Below are positions 37,041 through 46,208 of a DNA stretch of 64,000 bases, one piece after another. Source of the DNA: an uncultured Alistipes sp. (GTDB lineage: Bacteria > Bacteroidota > Bacteroidia > Bacteroidales > UBA932); contig URSC01000003.1 in the NCBI GenBank assembly GCA_900550465.1, positions 1-64,000 of the forward strand. The letters are read 5' to 3'. A model generated the notes under the pieces. That model saw nothing but the letters and a program-made list of their open reading frames with translations. It had not been told where the DNA came from and made no database searches. The translations under genes and the position numbers were made by a program. Within the stretch, counting starts at the first letter, position 1, and every line of letters begins with the position of its first letter.

Positions 37041-37835
37041 CTAAAACTCCAGCGAGAATACTTCCGAGCGGGGCAGACAGACGAGCTGCAGGTCACCGGG
37101 CACAGAGAGGCCCATGGACTCTAGGGTGCGGAGAGTGGAGGCGTAGGCGAGGTCCGGAGTGTTGTTGTCCTTGCTGAGATGGCAGAGGAATATGCCGCGC
37201 AGGCCGGGATGCCAGAGACGGCGGACGGCGGCGGCGCAGGCCTGGTTGCTGAGGTGCCCGCAGTCGCTGACGATGCGGGCCTTGAGGTCGGGAGGATAGC
37301 TGCCGCCCATGAGCATGTCCAGGTCGTAGTTGGACTCTATGACCAGATAATCCGCCCCGGCGCACATATCGTATGCGTACTCCGGAACTTTCCCGAGGTC
37401 AGTCATGAACACGAAACTGGTTCCGAAGAAGTCCAGCCGGTATCCGAGCGTCTGCGTGGCGTCGTGCGGCACCTCGAAAGCCAGGCACCTGACACCCCGC
37501 ATCTCCGTCTCGAACCCGGGCCGGAGCACCCTGCGCGACCCGCCTATCTCCGGTCCGACAGCCTTGTGCCGCGAGAGGGCATCGTGCAGCCGCGCGGTAG
37601 CGTACACCGGCACCGACAGCCGCTGAGCCACGGAAGCCAGTCCGCGGATATGGTCCACATGATCGTGGGTGACGAAGATCATCTCCACCGACGCGATATC
37701 CACACCGGCACCGGCAAGCCTGGACTTGACAGTCCGGAAGCCCACCCCGGCATCCACTATCAGAGCCGTGCGCTCATCCCCTATGTAATAACAGTTACCG
37801 TTGCTCCCGCTGGAGATACTCAGAAATCTTGCCAT
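37041..37835 (-). CDS. Metallo-beta-lactamase-fold hydrolase, YycJ-like
   Basis: A 264-residue cytosolic protein starting at 37835 (MARFLSISSGSNGNCYY), a beginning typical of the YycJ/WalJ branch of MBL hydrolases. The zinc motif THDHVDH lies near residue 58, and further His/Asp ligands follow in HDATQTLG, MTDLGK and HLSKDN. WalJ-type proteins are thought to act on DNA ends. The gene overlaps the upstream HAD gene by 41 nt in another frame. It is the last member of the salvage-enzyme run on this strand. Confidence 0.85.
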   Translation of the reverse strand: MARFLSISSGSNGNCYYIGDERTALIVDAGVGFRTVKSRLAGAGVDIASVEMIFVTHDHVDHIRGLASVAQRLSVPVYATARLHDALSRHKAVGPEIGGSRRVLRPGFETEMRGVRCLAFEVPHDATQTLGYRLDFFGTSFVFMTDLGKVPEYAYDMCAGADYLVIESNYDLDMLMGGSYPPDLKARIVSDCGHLSNQACAAAVRRLWHPGLRGIFLCHLSKDNNTPDLAYASTLRTLESMGLSVPGDLQLVCLPRSEVFSLEF

Positions 37836-38448
37836 AAAGGTCTTCTTTGGAACTGAAGAGCAGCGAATGCAGACCCGCTGCCCGACCGGCCTCCACATTG
37901 GCCGGAGAATCGTCTATGTACAGTGTCTCTTCGGGGACTATTCCGGAATCCGCGATCATCTTCCGGAAAATTGCCGGATCCGGCTTGGCCACCCGCATCT
38001 GATAGGACAGATACAGCCGCTCGAATATCTCCTTGATATCGTAGCCGCGGGCCCTGAAGAGCTTGCGGCAGTAGTTCATGCCGATAGGATTGGTGTTGCT
38101 GAGCAGCAGCATCCGGTACTCCTTCCTAAAGCGCAGGAGCGCGTCTATCCTGTCCTGGGGAATGCCGCAGAGAAAACAGTTCAGCGAATAGTCGATCTGC
38201 TCGTCCGTCACCACCCTGGGCTGACCGTCCGCCGTAGTCATGACGGCCCGCGAGCGGATGATGTCGCGGAACTGCGGTGCCGTTATCCGGCCGGTCTCGA
38301 ACTTCTCGAAATACCCCACCTGCCGGTAGGAACGCAGCACGTCCCCGAAATCCTTATAACCGACCACTTCGTTGAACGCCCTTATGCAGGCCACGCGGTT
38401 AAGGGGCACTATCACCCCGCCCAGATCGAAAACCAAATTCTTTATCAT
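37795..38448 (-). CDS. HAD-superfamily phosphatase
   Basis: A 217-residue HAD-IA hydrolase. Motif I is FDLGGV, motif II is LLLSNTN, the Lys is in AKPDP and motif IV is YIDDSPANVEA. The FDLGGV form resembles YihX-type sugar-phosphate phosphatases. It overlaps mtnA by 4 nt upstream, so it may remove phosphate from an intermediate of the methylthioadenosine route. That link rests on context only. Confidence 0.85.
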   Translation of the reverse strand: MIKNLVFDLGGVIVPLNRVACIRAFNEVVGYKDFGDVLRSYRQVGYFEKFETGRITAPQFRDIIRSRAVMTTADGQPRVVTDEQIDYSLNCFLCGIPQDRIDALLRFRKEYRMLLLSNTNPIGMNYCRKLFRARGYDIKEIFERLYLSYQMRVAKPDPAIFRKMIADSGIVPEETLYIDDSPANVEAGRAAGLHSLLFSSKEDLYGKISEYLQREQR

Positions 38449-39530
38449 ACTGTCTTCTCATTAAGTTTCAGGAAAGTAAAATCGTACGGAGGCCGGAATA
38501 TCCCCCTTTCGGTGACTATACCGGCTATCAAGTCTGCCGGGGTCACATCGAAGGCCGGATTGTAGACCTTCACCCCTTCAGGGGCAATCCTCCGGGAAAA
38601 ATACAGGTCCGTCACCTCGTCCCCCTGCCTCTGCTCCACCGGGATATCGGCTCCGGAGGCAGCCTCAGGATCAATGGAGGATGTCGGTCCCAATATATAA
38701 AAAGGTATGCCGTAGTACCGGGCCAGGATGGCCAGGGCACTCGTTCCTATCTTGTTGGCAGTGTCCCCGTTGCAGGCCACCCGGTCACATCCGGTGAAGA
38801 CCAGGTCCACTCGGCCGGAGGCCATCTGGGAAGAGGCCATGCTGTCACATTCCAGGGTCACGTCCACCCCGGCTTTCTGCAGTTCGAAAGCGGTAATCCG
38901 CGCTCCCTGCATCAGCGGACGGGTCTCGTCGGCATAGACTCTCGGCGCCAGTCCCCGGCTGTGCGCCAGGTAGATGGGAGCCAGAGCAGTACCGTAGCGG
39001 GAGACGGCATAGTGACCGGCATTGCAGTGGGTCAGGATCCCCATACCTGGACGGTCGATGAGTCCGGCGCCGTATTCGGCTATCGCACGGCACATGGCCA
39101 CGTCCTCGGCCTTTATCGCCTCCGCCTCGCTCCTGAGAGCCTCCAGCAGCTGAGGCAGTCTCATGCCGGCACAGGCCGCATACCTTCTCTCCATCCTGAT
39201 CAGGGCGGCGGAGAGATTGACTGCGGTAGGTCTGGCCGAGCAGAGATAACGGCTGATACGGGAAAATTCCTCCGCCGCGTGCCGGAAGTCGAACCCGGGT
39301 ACTGTCACCTCCCTCCGGAACGCCACGTACAGTCCGTAGGCCGCCGCTATTCCTATTGCCGGCGCTCCCCTGACCCGCAGCTTCGCGATGGCCTCGTAGA
39401 CCTGAGTCTCGTCCCTAAGCGTGAGGAATTTCTCCTCCCAGGGAAGCAGAGTCTGGTCCACTATCACCACCCCGTCGCCTCCGGGCGTGAGCTCCACACT
39501 GTCGTATGCAAAAAGATCGTCCAGCTGCAC
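38445..39530 (-). CDS. mtnA: S-methyl-5-thioribose-1-phosphate isomerase
   Basis: A 361-residue isomerase of the eIF2B-like family converting 5-methylthioribose-1-phosphate to the ribulose form. The RVRGAPAIG block near residue 52 and the GCDRVACNGDTANKIGT block with the catalytic Asp are present, as is the active-site Cys in LTHCNAG. It is preceded by genes for a phosphorylase and a deaminase that can supply its substrate from methylthioadenosine. Confidence 0.95.
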   Translation of the reverse strand: MQLDDLFAYDSVELTPGGDGVVIVDQTLLPWEEKFLTLRDETQVYEAIAKLRVRGAPAIGIAAAYGLYVAFRREVTVPGFDFRHAAEEFSRISRYLCSARPTAVNLSAALIRMERRYAACAGMRLPQLLEALRSEAEAIKAEDVAMCRAIAEYGAGLIDRPGMGILTHCNAGHYAVSRYGTALAPIYLAHSRGLAPRVYADETRPLMQGARITAFELQKAGVDVTLECDSMASSQMASGRVDLVFTGCDRVACNGDTANKIGTSALAILARYYGIPFYILGPTSSIDPEAASGADIPVEQRQGDEVTDLYFSRRIAPEGVKVYNPAFDVTPADLIAGIVTERGIFRPPYDFTFLKLNEKTV

Positions 39531-39549
39531 GGCCTTGCCCTCCTTCCCG

Positions 39550-40377
39550 TCAGAGTCTGGATATAAGTTCGGTGAATATCACGGTCATACGGTCGGCGGC
39601 GGCATCCGCTGCGCGTACCACGTCGTCCCCGTTGTTCTCGAAGTCCTCGGCGTAGTCGTCGTGGGCCTCGTTGGTGATGACGGACATACCGAAGACCGGA
39701 ACGGAGCTGTGACGGGCCACTATCACCTCGGGGATGGTGGACATGCCTATCGCGTCCGCTCCTATCAGACGGAAATACTTGTACTCCGAGGGAGTCTCGT
39801 AGCTCGGACCGGTGCCGGCAAGATAGACACCTTTCTTGAGTTCAATGCCCTTCTCGCGGCCTATTTCTTCGGCCAGGGCTATCAGCCTGGGGTCGTAGGG
39901 ACGGGTCATGTCCGGGAAGCGGGGGCCGAACTCGTCGAGATTGGGGCCGATAAGGGGATTGGGCAGCTTGTTGATGTGGTCGCGGATAATCATGAGGTCG
40001 CCAACGTGAAAGTCAAAGTTCACTCCTCCGGCGGCGTTGGATACGAAGAGGGCCTTGATGCCCAGGCGGACCATCACCCGCACGGGGAGGGTCACCTTGT
40101 CCATGGGATAGCCCTCGTAGTAGTGGAAGCGGCCCTGCATGGCCATGACGGTCTTCCCGCCGAGGGTTCCGACGATGAAATTGCCCTTGTGGCCGATGGC
40201 CGTGGACTTCACGAAGCCCGGGACATCGGTGTAGGGTATCGTCAGAGGAGCCCCGATCCGGTCCGCCAGCTTGCCCAGACCGCTGCCCAGGATGATGCCG
40301 ATCTGGGGTCTGAGACCACCGAGACGGCCTTCGAGGTACTGTACCGCCTCGTTTATTACTGTCATTCTGTTGTCCAT
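39550..40377 (-). CDS. Purine-nucleoside phosphorylase / methylthioinosine phosphorylase
   Basis: A 275-residue trimeric-type nucleoside phosphorylase (PNP/MTAP family). The phosphate-binding GSGLG loop near residue 31, the SNAAGGVN block and the MSTIPE substrate loop are visible. Position between an MTA/SAH-deaminase-like gene and mtnA suggests it phosphorolyses methylthioinosine, as in Pseudomonas aeruginosa, instead of or besides inosine and guanosine. Sequence alone cannot separate these. An ATG 12 nt downstream is a possible alternative start. Confidence 0.9.
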   Translation of the reverse strand: MDNRMTVINEAVQYLEGRLGGLRPQIGIILGSGLGKLADRIGAPLTIPYTDVPGFVKSTAIGHKGNFIVGTLGGKTVMAMQGRFHYYEGYPMDKVTLPVRVMVRLGIKALFVSNAAGGVNFDFHVGDLMIIRDHINKLPNPLIGPNLDEFGPRFPDMTRPYDPRLIALAEEIGREKGIELKKGVYLAGTGPSYETPSEYKYFRLIGADAIGMSTIPEVIVARHSSVPVFGMSVITNEAHDDYAEDFENNGDDVVRAADAAADRMTVIFTELISRL

Positions 40378-40380
40378 ATC

Positions 40381-41652
40381 TTATGCGTTTATTTTCCTTA
40401 AAAACCTTTCTGTCTCCTCCCTGGCCCTGGCGAGGACCTCTTCCTGTCCCTCTACCCTGCCGCCCTGCATGAGGATGCTGCCGCCGCAGATGAGGGTGTC
40501 GATGCAGGAGGAGTTGGCCGAATAGATGAAATTGGCCTTGAAATTATGCGCCGGAACGAAGAAGGGCGAGGCCGTATCCACCAGGATCAGGTCCGCGAGG
40601 GCTCCTTCCTCCACCTTCCCGGAGTTCAGGCCGAGGGCGCGGGCACCGTTGACCGTTCCCATGGCCAGCAGCTCGTCCAGGGGCAGGGCAGCCGGATCCT
40701 CCCTCCAGGCCTTCTGGGCCAGGGCGGCGGTCTTGAGGGCCTCGCGCAGGTCGAGATTGTTCGAGGAGCCGGCTCCGTCCGTACCCATGGTCACATTGGC
40801 ACCGGCATCGCGCAGTTCATTGTACCTGAACCGCCAGCCGGAGGCCAGCTTGAGATTGGAGTTGACGTTGTGAACCACCGTAGTGCCGGAGTCTCCCAGC
40901 AACCGGACGTCCTCATCGCTCAGCCAGAGGGTGTGGGCTGCCGTCAGGTCGCGGCCCAGCAGCCCCATGTCGGCCAGACGGCGGGTCGGAGAGACACCGT
41001 AGCGGGCCTGATGGGCCTCATTCTCCGTCCGTGTCTCGGAGAGATGGGTATGCAGCAGAAGTCCCCGGCTGCGGGCAAAATCCGCGGCCCAGAGCATATT
41101 GTCGTCGCTGACCGTATAGTGCGCGTGGATAGAAACTCCGAACCGGACCCTTGAGGACCAGGAACGGGACTCCGCGTACATTGCCTCACATTCCTCCCTC
41201 TGGAGCCTCTGCTTGTCCGGGTCGCCCCCGTCGAGGAAGCAGTAGGTCAGCTGGGCCCTCATCCCGCTGTCCTCCACAGCCTGAGCGGCGCGGTCTATCC
41301 TCCAGTACATGTCATTGAAGGCCACTGTTCCGGTGCGGATCATCTCCAGGCAGGCCAGGCGGGTCCCCCAGTAGACCAGGTCGTCGTCCAGTGCCGTCTC
41401 CGCCTTCCATACGGCGTCGAGCCAGGCCTTCAGGGGCATGTCCTCGCAGATGCCGCGGAACAGGGTCATTCCGGCGTGGGTGTGCATATTGACAAAGGCC
41501 GGCAGCACGCTCATGCCGCGGCCGTCGAGTACCTGGATACCGTCCCCGCACTGAAGGGCGGAGCCTATGCGGGAGATTGTCCCGTCTTTTATATAAATGT
41601 CGCAGGAACAGCCCTCCAGGAGGACGTTCCTGAGCAGAAGATTTCCTTTCAT
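40381..41652 (-). CDS. mtaD: Amidohydrolase, 5-methylthioadenosine/S-adenosylhomocysteine deaminase-like
   Basis: A 423-residue amidohydrolase with metal motifs NMHTHAGMTLFRG near residue 55, LHTHLSETRTE, an AHTLW block and TDGAGSSNN. It matches the MTA/SAH deaminase group, which removes the 6-amino group of methylthioadenosine to give methylthioinosine. First gene of a run with a nucleoside phosphorylase and mtnA, which strongly supports this substrate over guanine or chlorohydrolase-type activities. A TATATTTG box lies upstream on the minus strand. Confidence 0.9.
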   Translation of the reverse strand: MKGNLLLRNVLLEGCSCDIYIKDGTISRIGSALQCGDGIQVLDGRGMSVLPAFVNMHTHAGMTLFRGICEDMPLKAWLDAVWKAETALDDDLVYWGTRLACLEMIRTGTVAFNDMYWRIDRAAQAVEDSGMRAQLTYCFLDGGDPDKQRLQREECEAMYAESRSWSSRVRFGVSIHAHYTVSDDNMLWAADFARSRGLLLHTHLSETRTENEAHQARYGVSPTRRLADMGLLGRDLTAAHTLWLSDEDVRLLGDSGTTVVHNVNSNLKLASGWRFRYNELRDAGANVTMGTDGAGSSNNLDLREALKTAALAQKAWREDPAALPLDELLAMGTVNGARALGLNSGKVEEGALADLILVDTASPFFVPAHNFKANFIYSANSSCIDTLICGGSILMQGGRVEGQEEVLARAREETERFLRKINA

Positions 41653-41681
41653 ATCGTCCGTTTCACATCTGTCGCAAACAA

Positions 41682-41689
41682 CAAATATA
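41682..41689 (-). promoter_or_regulatory. -7 box of the methylthioadenosine salvage operon
   Basis: The minus strand reads TATATTTG, a full TAnnTTTG match, 30 nt before the deaminase start codon. Confidence 0.6.
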
Positions 41690-41801
41690 GGAATAAGTGG
41701 CGGAAATACGGAATTTTTTGCAAAGAATTTAAAATTTTAAGAAGCGGAGGCGCTGTTGATTAAATTTATAAGCAGATTAGATATTTTTGGTATATATTTC
41801 G

Positions 41802-41809
41802 TATATTTG
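41802..41809 (+). promoter_or_regulatory. -7 box of the acyl-CoA synthetase gene
   Basis: TATATTTG matches the consensus and lies 27 nt before the ATG at 41837. This shows the true start is downstream of the in-frame ATG at 41756, which lies ahead of the promoter. Confidence 0.65.
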
Positions 41810-41836
41810 CAGAATGTAAATAGAATTTTGCACGCA

Positions 41837-43903
41837 ATGATAACAAAAGAGTTAATCGCGCCTAAAAGCATTGTGGTCGTCGGAGGTTCGGACGATGTCC
41901 ACAAGCCGGGTGGAGCCACCCTCAAGAATCTTCTGAACACTCACTATGCCGGAGAGCTGTACGTCGTCAACCCCAAGTGCGACACGGCCCAGGGAGTCAA
42001 GTCCTACAGGGACATAGAGCTGCTTCCCTCCGTGGACTGCGCCATCCTCGCCATCCCCGCGAAGATGTGTCTGGCCACAGTGGAGACCCTCTGCAACAAG
42101 AAGGCCTGCAAGGCGATCATCATCCTCTCCGCCGGATTCAAGGAGGACAGCAAGGAGGGAGCCGAGTGGGAAAGAAAGATCACCGAGGTCTGCAACTCCA
42201 CAGGCACTGCCCTCATCGGCCCCAACTGCGTGGGTGTGATGACTCAGCACTATATCGGAGCCTTCATCCAGCCCGTACCCAAGATCAATCCCATGGGCGC
42301 GACCCTCATCTCCGGTTCCGGAGCGACCATCGTATTCATCCTCGAGGCCGCCATGCAGCTCGGCCTGCACTTCAACCAGGTGTTCTCCGTGGGCAACTGC
42401 GCCCAGATCGGAGTCGAGGACGCCCTCGAGTACATGGATGAGAACTACGTGCACGGCAAGAGCTCGCCCGTCATCATGCTGTACATCGAGAGCATGAACG
42501 ATCCCGCCAAACTGGCCAGACACGCCAGGTCCCTCATCGCCAAGGGAGCTAGGATCGCTGCCATCAAGGCCGGATACAGTGAGGCCGGCAGCCGCGCCGC
42601 ATCCTCGCACACCGGTGCCATGGCCTCACCCGACAAGGCCGTCAGCGCCCTCTTCCGCAAGACCGGCATCGTAAGGTGCTACAGCCGCACCGAGCTGGTG
42701 ACAGTGGCCGCCGCCATGATGTACCCCGAGCCTCAGGGACGCAGGGTCGGCATCGTCACCCACGCCGGAGGTCCCGCAGTCATGCAGACCGACGTGCTCT
42801 CCTCCAACGGCATCGAGATACCCCGCCTCTCCGGTCCGAAGGCCGAGGAACTCCTCAAGAAACTCTACATCGGCTCGTCCACAGCCAACCCCATCGACTT
42901 CCTGGCCACCGGCACCGCAGAGCAGCTCGGCTACATCCTCGACGCCTGCGAGAACGATTTCGACGTGGACGCCATCACCATCATCTTCGGCAATCCCGGC
43001 CTGACCACTGTCTATGACGTGTACGACCTCATAGGCGAGAAGATCAGGACCTCCCGCAAACCCATATACCCCGTCCTGCCCTCCGTGGTCAACGCCCACG
43101 ACGAGATCCAGGCTTTCCATGACAAGGGCTTCATCAGTTTCCCCGACGAGGTGGCCCTCGGCTCGGCCATCGTGAAGATCATGAACCGGCCCAAGCCCAT
43201 CGACGGATGCACCCTTCCACCCGTGGACAAGAAGATGATCCGCGAGGTCATCGACTCCAACGGCAACGGCTATCTGGCCCCCGACCAGGTACAGCTCCTG
43301 CTCGACGCAGCCGGCATCAACCGCAGCCGCGAGTACGTGGTGAGCGAACTGGGCGAGGCCATCGAGGCCGCCAAGGAGATCAAGTATCCCGTGGTCATGA
43401 AGGTAGTAGGTCCCATCCACAAGTCGGACGTAGGCGGAGTCTCCCTCAACATCACTGACGACAATACCCTGACCTCCGAGTTCTACCGCATGATGCGCAT
43501 CAAGGACGCTACTGGAGTCCTCCTGCAGCCGATGCTCAGCGGTACCGAGGTCTTCGTAGGCGCCAAGAGGGAAGAGAAGTTCGGCCATCTGCTCCTCTGC
43601 GGCCTGGGCGGTATCTACGTGGAGGCTCTCAACGATATCAGCTACGCACTCTCCCCTGTTTCGAAAATAGAGGCTGACGAGATGATCAGCGGACTCAGGA
43701 GCTTCAAGTTTCTCAAGGGCATCCGCGGCAAGGAAGGTGTCAACCTGGTACTCTTCAACGAGGTCATCCGCCGCGTGTCGGCACTCTGCGCCGCCGCTCC
43801 GGAAATCTACGAGATGGACATCAATCCCCTGCTGGGCAACTCCAAGTCCATCACTGCGGTGGACGCCCGCATAAGGATAGAAAAAGCAGACGCGGCAATA
43901 TAA
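41837..43903 (+). CDS. Acetate-CoA ligase (ADP-forming), alpha-beta fusion
   Basis: A 688-residue protein starting at 41837 (MITKELIAPKSIVV). Order: CoA-binding Rossmann domain (about 5-130, VVGGSDDVHKPG), succinyl-CoA-ligase-like domains (about 150-450) with the phosphorylated His in SHTGAMASPDKA, then an ATP-grasp domain (about 465-685). It converts acyl-CoA + ADP + phosphate to acid + ATP, a substrate-level phosphorylation known from archaea and some anaerobic bacteria. It lies directly upstream of a 2-oxoacid:ferredoxin oxidoreductase operon, which would supply its acyl-CoA. Confidence 0.93.
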   Translation: MITKELIAPKSIVVVGGSDDVHKPGGATLKNLLNTHYAGELYVVNPKCDTAQGVKSYRDIELLPSVDCAILAIPAKMCLATVETLCNKKACKAIIILSAGFKEDSKEGAEWERKITEVCNSTGTALIGPNCVGVMTQHYIGAFIQPVPKINPMGATLISGSGATIVFILEAAMQLGLHFNQVFSVGNCAQIGVEDALEYMDENYVHGKSSPVIMLYIESMNDPAKLARHARSLIAKGARIAAIKAGYSEAGSRAASSHTGAMASPDKAVSALFRKTGIVRCYSRTELVTVAAAMMYPEPQGRRVGIVTHAGGPAVMQTDVLSSNGIEIPRLSGPKAEELLKKLYIGSSTANPIDFLATGTAEQLGYILDACENDFDVDAITIIFGNPGLTTVYDVYDLIGEKIRTSRKPIYPVLPSVVNAHDEIQAFHDKGFISFPDEVALGSAIVKIMNRPKPIDGCTLPPVDKKMIREVIDSNGNGYLAPDQVQLLLDAAGINRSREYVVSELGEAIEAAKEIKYPVVMKVVGPIHKSDVGGVSLNITDDNTLTSEFYRMMRIKDATGVLLQPMLSGTEVFVGAKREEKFGHLLLCGLGGIYVEALNDISYALSPVSKIEADEMISGLRSFKFLKGIRGKEGVNLVLFNEVIRRVSALCAAAPEIYEMDINPLLGNSKSITAVDARIRIEKADAAI

Positions 43904-43916
43904 AACCCTGAACGAG

Positions 43917-44084
43917 ATGAACAACCCATTCAAGAAACTCAAGAACTGGTACTCTGAGCAGACTTCCACCGCCAAGGGATTCATCTGGATCGGGCTGCTG
44001 CTCATCATAGGCATCATCCTGCGCTGGGACTATATCAGCAGCAGGGTGGTGGCTGCATTCGGATTTTTAAACTTCAACCAATAA
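43917..44084 (+). CDS. Small single-helix membrane protein
   Basis: A 55-residue reading frame beginning MNNPFKKLKNW: a basic N-terminal part, one transmembrane helix at about residues 21-36 (FIWIGLLLIIGIILRW) and a short C-terminal tail. The positive-inside rule puts the N-terminus in the cytosol. It starts 13 nt after the acyl-CoA synthetase stop and ends 14 nt before the ferredoxin-like gene, so it belongs to the operon. I do not recognise a named family. It could anchor the oxidoreductase to the membrane, but this is only a guess from location. Confidence 0.7.
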   Translation: MNNPFKKLKNWYSEQTSTAKGFIWIGLLLIIGIILRWDYISSRVVAAFGFLNFNQ

Positions 44085-44098
44085 CAAACACTAATTTT

Positions 44099-44320
44099 AT
44101 GGCAACACAAGGAGCTATTGTAGTAGACAAAGAGAGGTGCAAGGGTTGCGGCGTATGCGTCGTAAACTGCCCCACCGAAGCCATTGCCCTGTCCCACGAG
44201 GTCAACGGCAAGGGTTACAACTTCCTTTCTCTGGTCAATCCCGAGAAATGCATCGGCTGCGCCAACTGCGCGACCGTATGTCCTGATTCAGTTATTACTG
44301 TTTATCGTGTTAAAATCTAA
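44099..44320 (+). CDS. korD: 2-oxoacid:ferredoxin oxidoreductase, ferredoxin-like delta subunit
   Basis: A 73-residue protein with two 4Fe-4S motifs: CKGCGVCVVNCP near residues 14-25 and CIGCANCATVCP near 51-62. It passes electrons from the thiamine-diphosphate catalytic subunits to ferredoxin. First of four oxidoreductase genes in the order delta, alpha, beta, gamma. Confidence 0.92.
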   Translation: MATQGAIVVDKERCKGCGVCVVNCPTEAIALSHEVNGKGYNFLSLVNPEKCIGCANCATVCPDSVITVYRVKI

Positions 44321-44331
44321 ATTTTGAGAAT

Positions 44332-45405
44332 ATGGCAGAAAAGATTCTTATGAAAGGTAACGAGGCCATCGCATACGGAGCCATCGACTGCGGCTGCGAC
44401 GGATACTTCGGATACCCTATCACCCCTCAGTCCGAGGTGATGGAAACCCTGATGAAAGTACAGCCCTGGGAGACCACCGGCATGGTAGTGCTCCAGGCCG
44501 AGAGTGAAACATCATCCATCAACATGGTATACGGCGGTGCCTGCTGCGGAAAGAAGGTCATGACCTCCTCCTCCAGCCCCGGTATCAGCCTCATGTGCGA
44601 GGGACTCAGCTACATCGCCGGCGCCGAGCTGCCCTGCGTGGTAGTGAACGTAATGCGCGGCGGTCCGGGACTCGGAACCATCCAGCCCAGCCAGGGAGAC
44701 TACTTCCAGGCAGTGAAGGGCGGCGGACACGGTGACTATCATCCCATCGTACTCGCTCCCGCATCGGCACAGGATATGTACGACTTCGTAGGCGAGGCTT
44801 TCGAGCTCGCGTTCAAGTACCGCAACCCTGCCATGATTCTCGGCGACGGTGTCATCGGCCAGATGATGGAGAAAGTGGAGCTCCGTCCCGCCAAGCCCCG
44901 CCGCACCGAAGAGGAGATCCGCGCCCTGTGTGACTCCTGGGCAACCATCGGCAACAAGGGCCGTCACGGCAATACCATCACTTCCCTCGCCCTCGACCCT
45001 CAGGTACAGGAGAACTTCAACATCAAGCTCCAGAAGAAGTACGCCGAGATCGAGGCCAACGAGGTCCGCTACTCGACCTACATGACCGACGACGCCGAGT
45101 ACCTCATCGTAGCATTCGGCTGTATGTCCCGTATCGGCGAGAAGGTAGTCGAGCTGGCACGCGAGGAAGGCATCAGGCTCGGCCTGCTGCGTCCCATCAC
45201 CCTCTATCCTTTCCCCAAGAAAGAGATCGACGCCCTGGTACCCCAGCTCAAGAACATCCTCTCCCTCGAGCTCAACGCAGGACAGATGGTGGAGGACATC
45301 AGACTGATCGTCAACGGACGCATACCCGTCAACTTCTACGGCCGTCAGGGCGGTATGATTCCTGACCCCGAGGAGATCCTGGAAGTCTTCAAAAAAACTA
45401 TGTAA
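44332..45405 (+). CDS. korA: 2-oxoacid:ferredoxin oxidoreductase alpha subunit
   Basis: A 357-residue subunit with the pyrimidine-binding (PYR) domain first and a C-terminal domain after about residue 245. The FGYPITPQSEVME block near residue 24 is diagnostic of KorA/VorB-type proteins. The enzyme decarboxylates a 2-oxoacid to an acyl-CoA while reducing ferredoxin. Whether 2-oxoglutarate, a branched-chain oxoacid or another acid is preferred cannot be decided here. Confidence 0.92.
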   Translation: MAEKILMKGNEAIAYGAIDCGCDGYFGYPITPQSEVMETLMKVQPWETTGMVVLQAESETSSINMVYGGACCGKKVMTSSSSPGISLMCEGLSYIAGAELPCVVVNVMRGGPGLGTIQPSQGDYFQAVKGGGHGDYHPIVLAPASAQDMYDFVGEAFELAFKYRNPAMILGDGVIGQMMEKVELRPAKPRRTEEEIRALCDSWATIGNKGRHGNTITSLALDPQVQENFNIKLQKKYAEIEANEVRYSTYMTDDAEYLIVAFGCMSRIGEKVVELAREEGIRLGLLRPITLYPFPKKEIDALVPQLKNILSLELNAGQMVEDIRLIVNGRIPVNFYGRQGGMIPDPEEILEVFKKTM

Positions 45406-45416
45406 AAAAGGCAATC

Positions 45417-46181
45417 ATGATGGATATTAACGAAATAATCAAACCTGAGAACAAGGTTTACGGGAAAACCCCCATACTCAAAGACAACATCCTCCATTAC
45501 TGCCCCGGCTGCTCCCACGGTGTAGTCCACAAGATCATCGCCGAGGTCATCGAGGAGATGGGCATCCAGGACAAGACCATCGGTATCTCCCCTGTAGGAT
45601 GCTCCGTATTCGCATACAACTATCTGGACATCGACTGGCAGCAGGCAGCCCACGGACGTGCTCCCGCCCTCGCCACAGCCACCAAGAGGCTGATGCCCGA
45701 CAAATACGTGTTCACATACCAGGGTGACGGCGACCTCGCATCCATCGGTACAGCAGAGGTAATGCACGCCTGCAACCGCGGTGAGAACATCGTCATAATC
45801 TTCATCAACAACGCCATCTACGGTATGACCGGAGGTCAGATGGCCCCCACCACCCTCCTCGGACAGGTGACAGCCACCACTCCTTACGGACGTAAGGCCG
45901 AGCTCAACGGTTATCCCCTCAAGATCACCGAGCTCATCGCCCAGCTCGAGGGTACCTGCTACGTGACCCGTCAGTCCGTACAGAACCCCGCCGCAGTGCG
46001 CAAGACCAAGAAGGCCATCCGCAAGGCATTCGAGAACTCCATGATGAAGAAGGGAACCTCCTTCGTAGAGGTGGTCAGCACCTGCAACTCCGGTTGGAAG
46101 GTTACTCCCGTTCAGGCCAATAAGTGGATGGAAGAGAACATGTTCCCCTTCTATCCGCTCGGCGACATGAAAGATAGGTAA
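45417..46181 (+). CDS. korB: 2-oxoacid:ferredoxin oxidoreductase beta subunit
   Basis: A 254-residue subunit that binds thiamine diphosphate and Mg2+. The GDGD motif and the later NNAIYGMTGGQ motif are both present, as is the YCPGCSHG start block with conserved Cys. A second ATG follows immediately after the first. The pair with korA forms the catalytic unit. Confidence 0.93.
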   Translation: MMDINEIIKPENKVYGKTPILKDNILHYCPGCSHGVVHKIIAEVIEEMGIQDKTIGISPVGCSVFAYNYLDIDWQQAAHGRAPALATATKRLMPDKYVFTYQGDGDLASIGTAEVMHACNRGENIVIIFINNAIYGMTGGQMAPTTLLGQVTATTPYGRKAELNGYPLKITELIAQLEGTCYVTRQSVQNPAAVRKTKKAIRKAFENSMMKKGTSFVEVVSTCNSGWKVTPVQANKWMEENMFPFYPLGDMKDR

Positions 46182-46208
46182 TAATCGATTAAATATTTAG
46201 ACAGAAAT

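Noticed and set aside
42626..44017. A 463-codon minus-strand frame opposite the acyl-CoA synthetase
   Set aside because: It lies antisense to a clear enzyme with intact motifs, and its Val/Asp/Gly-rich sequence is typical of a shadow frame.
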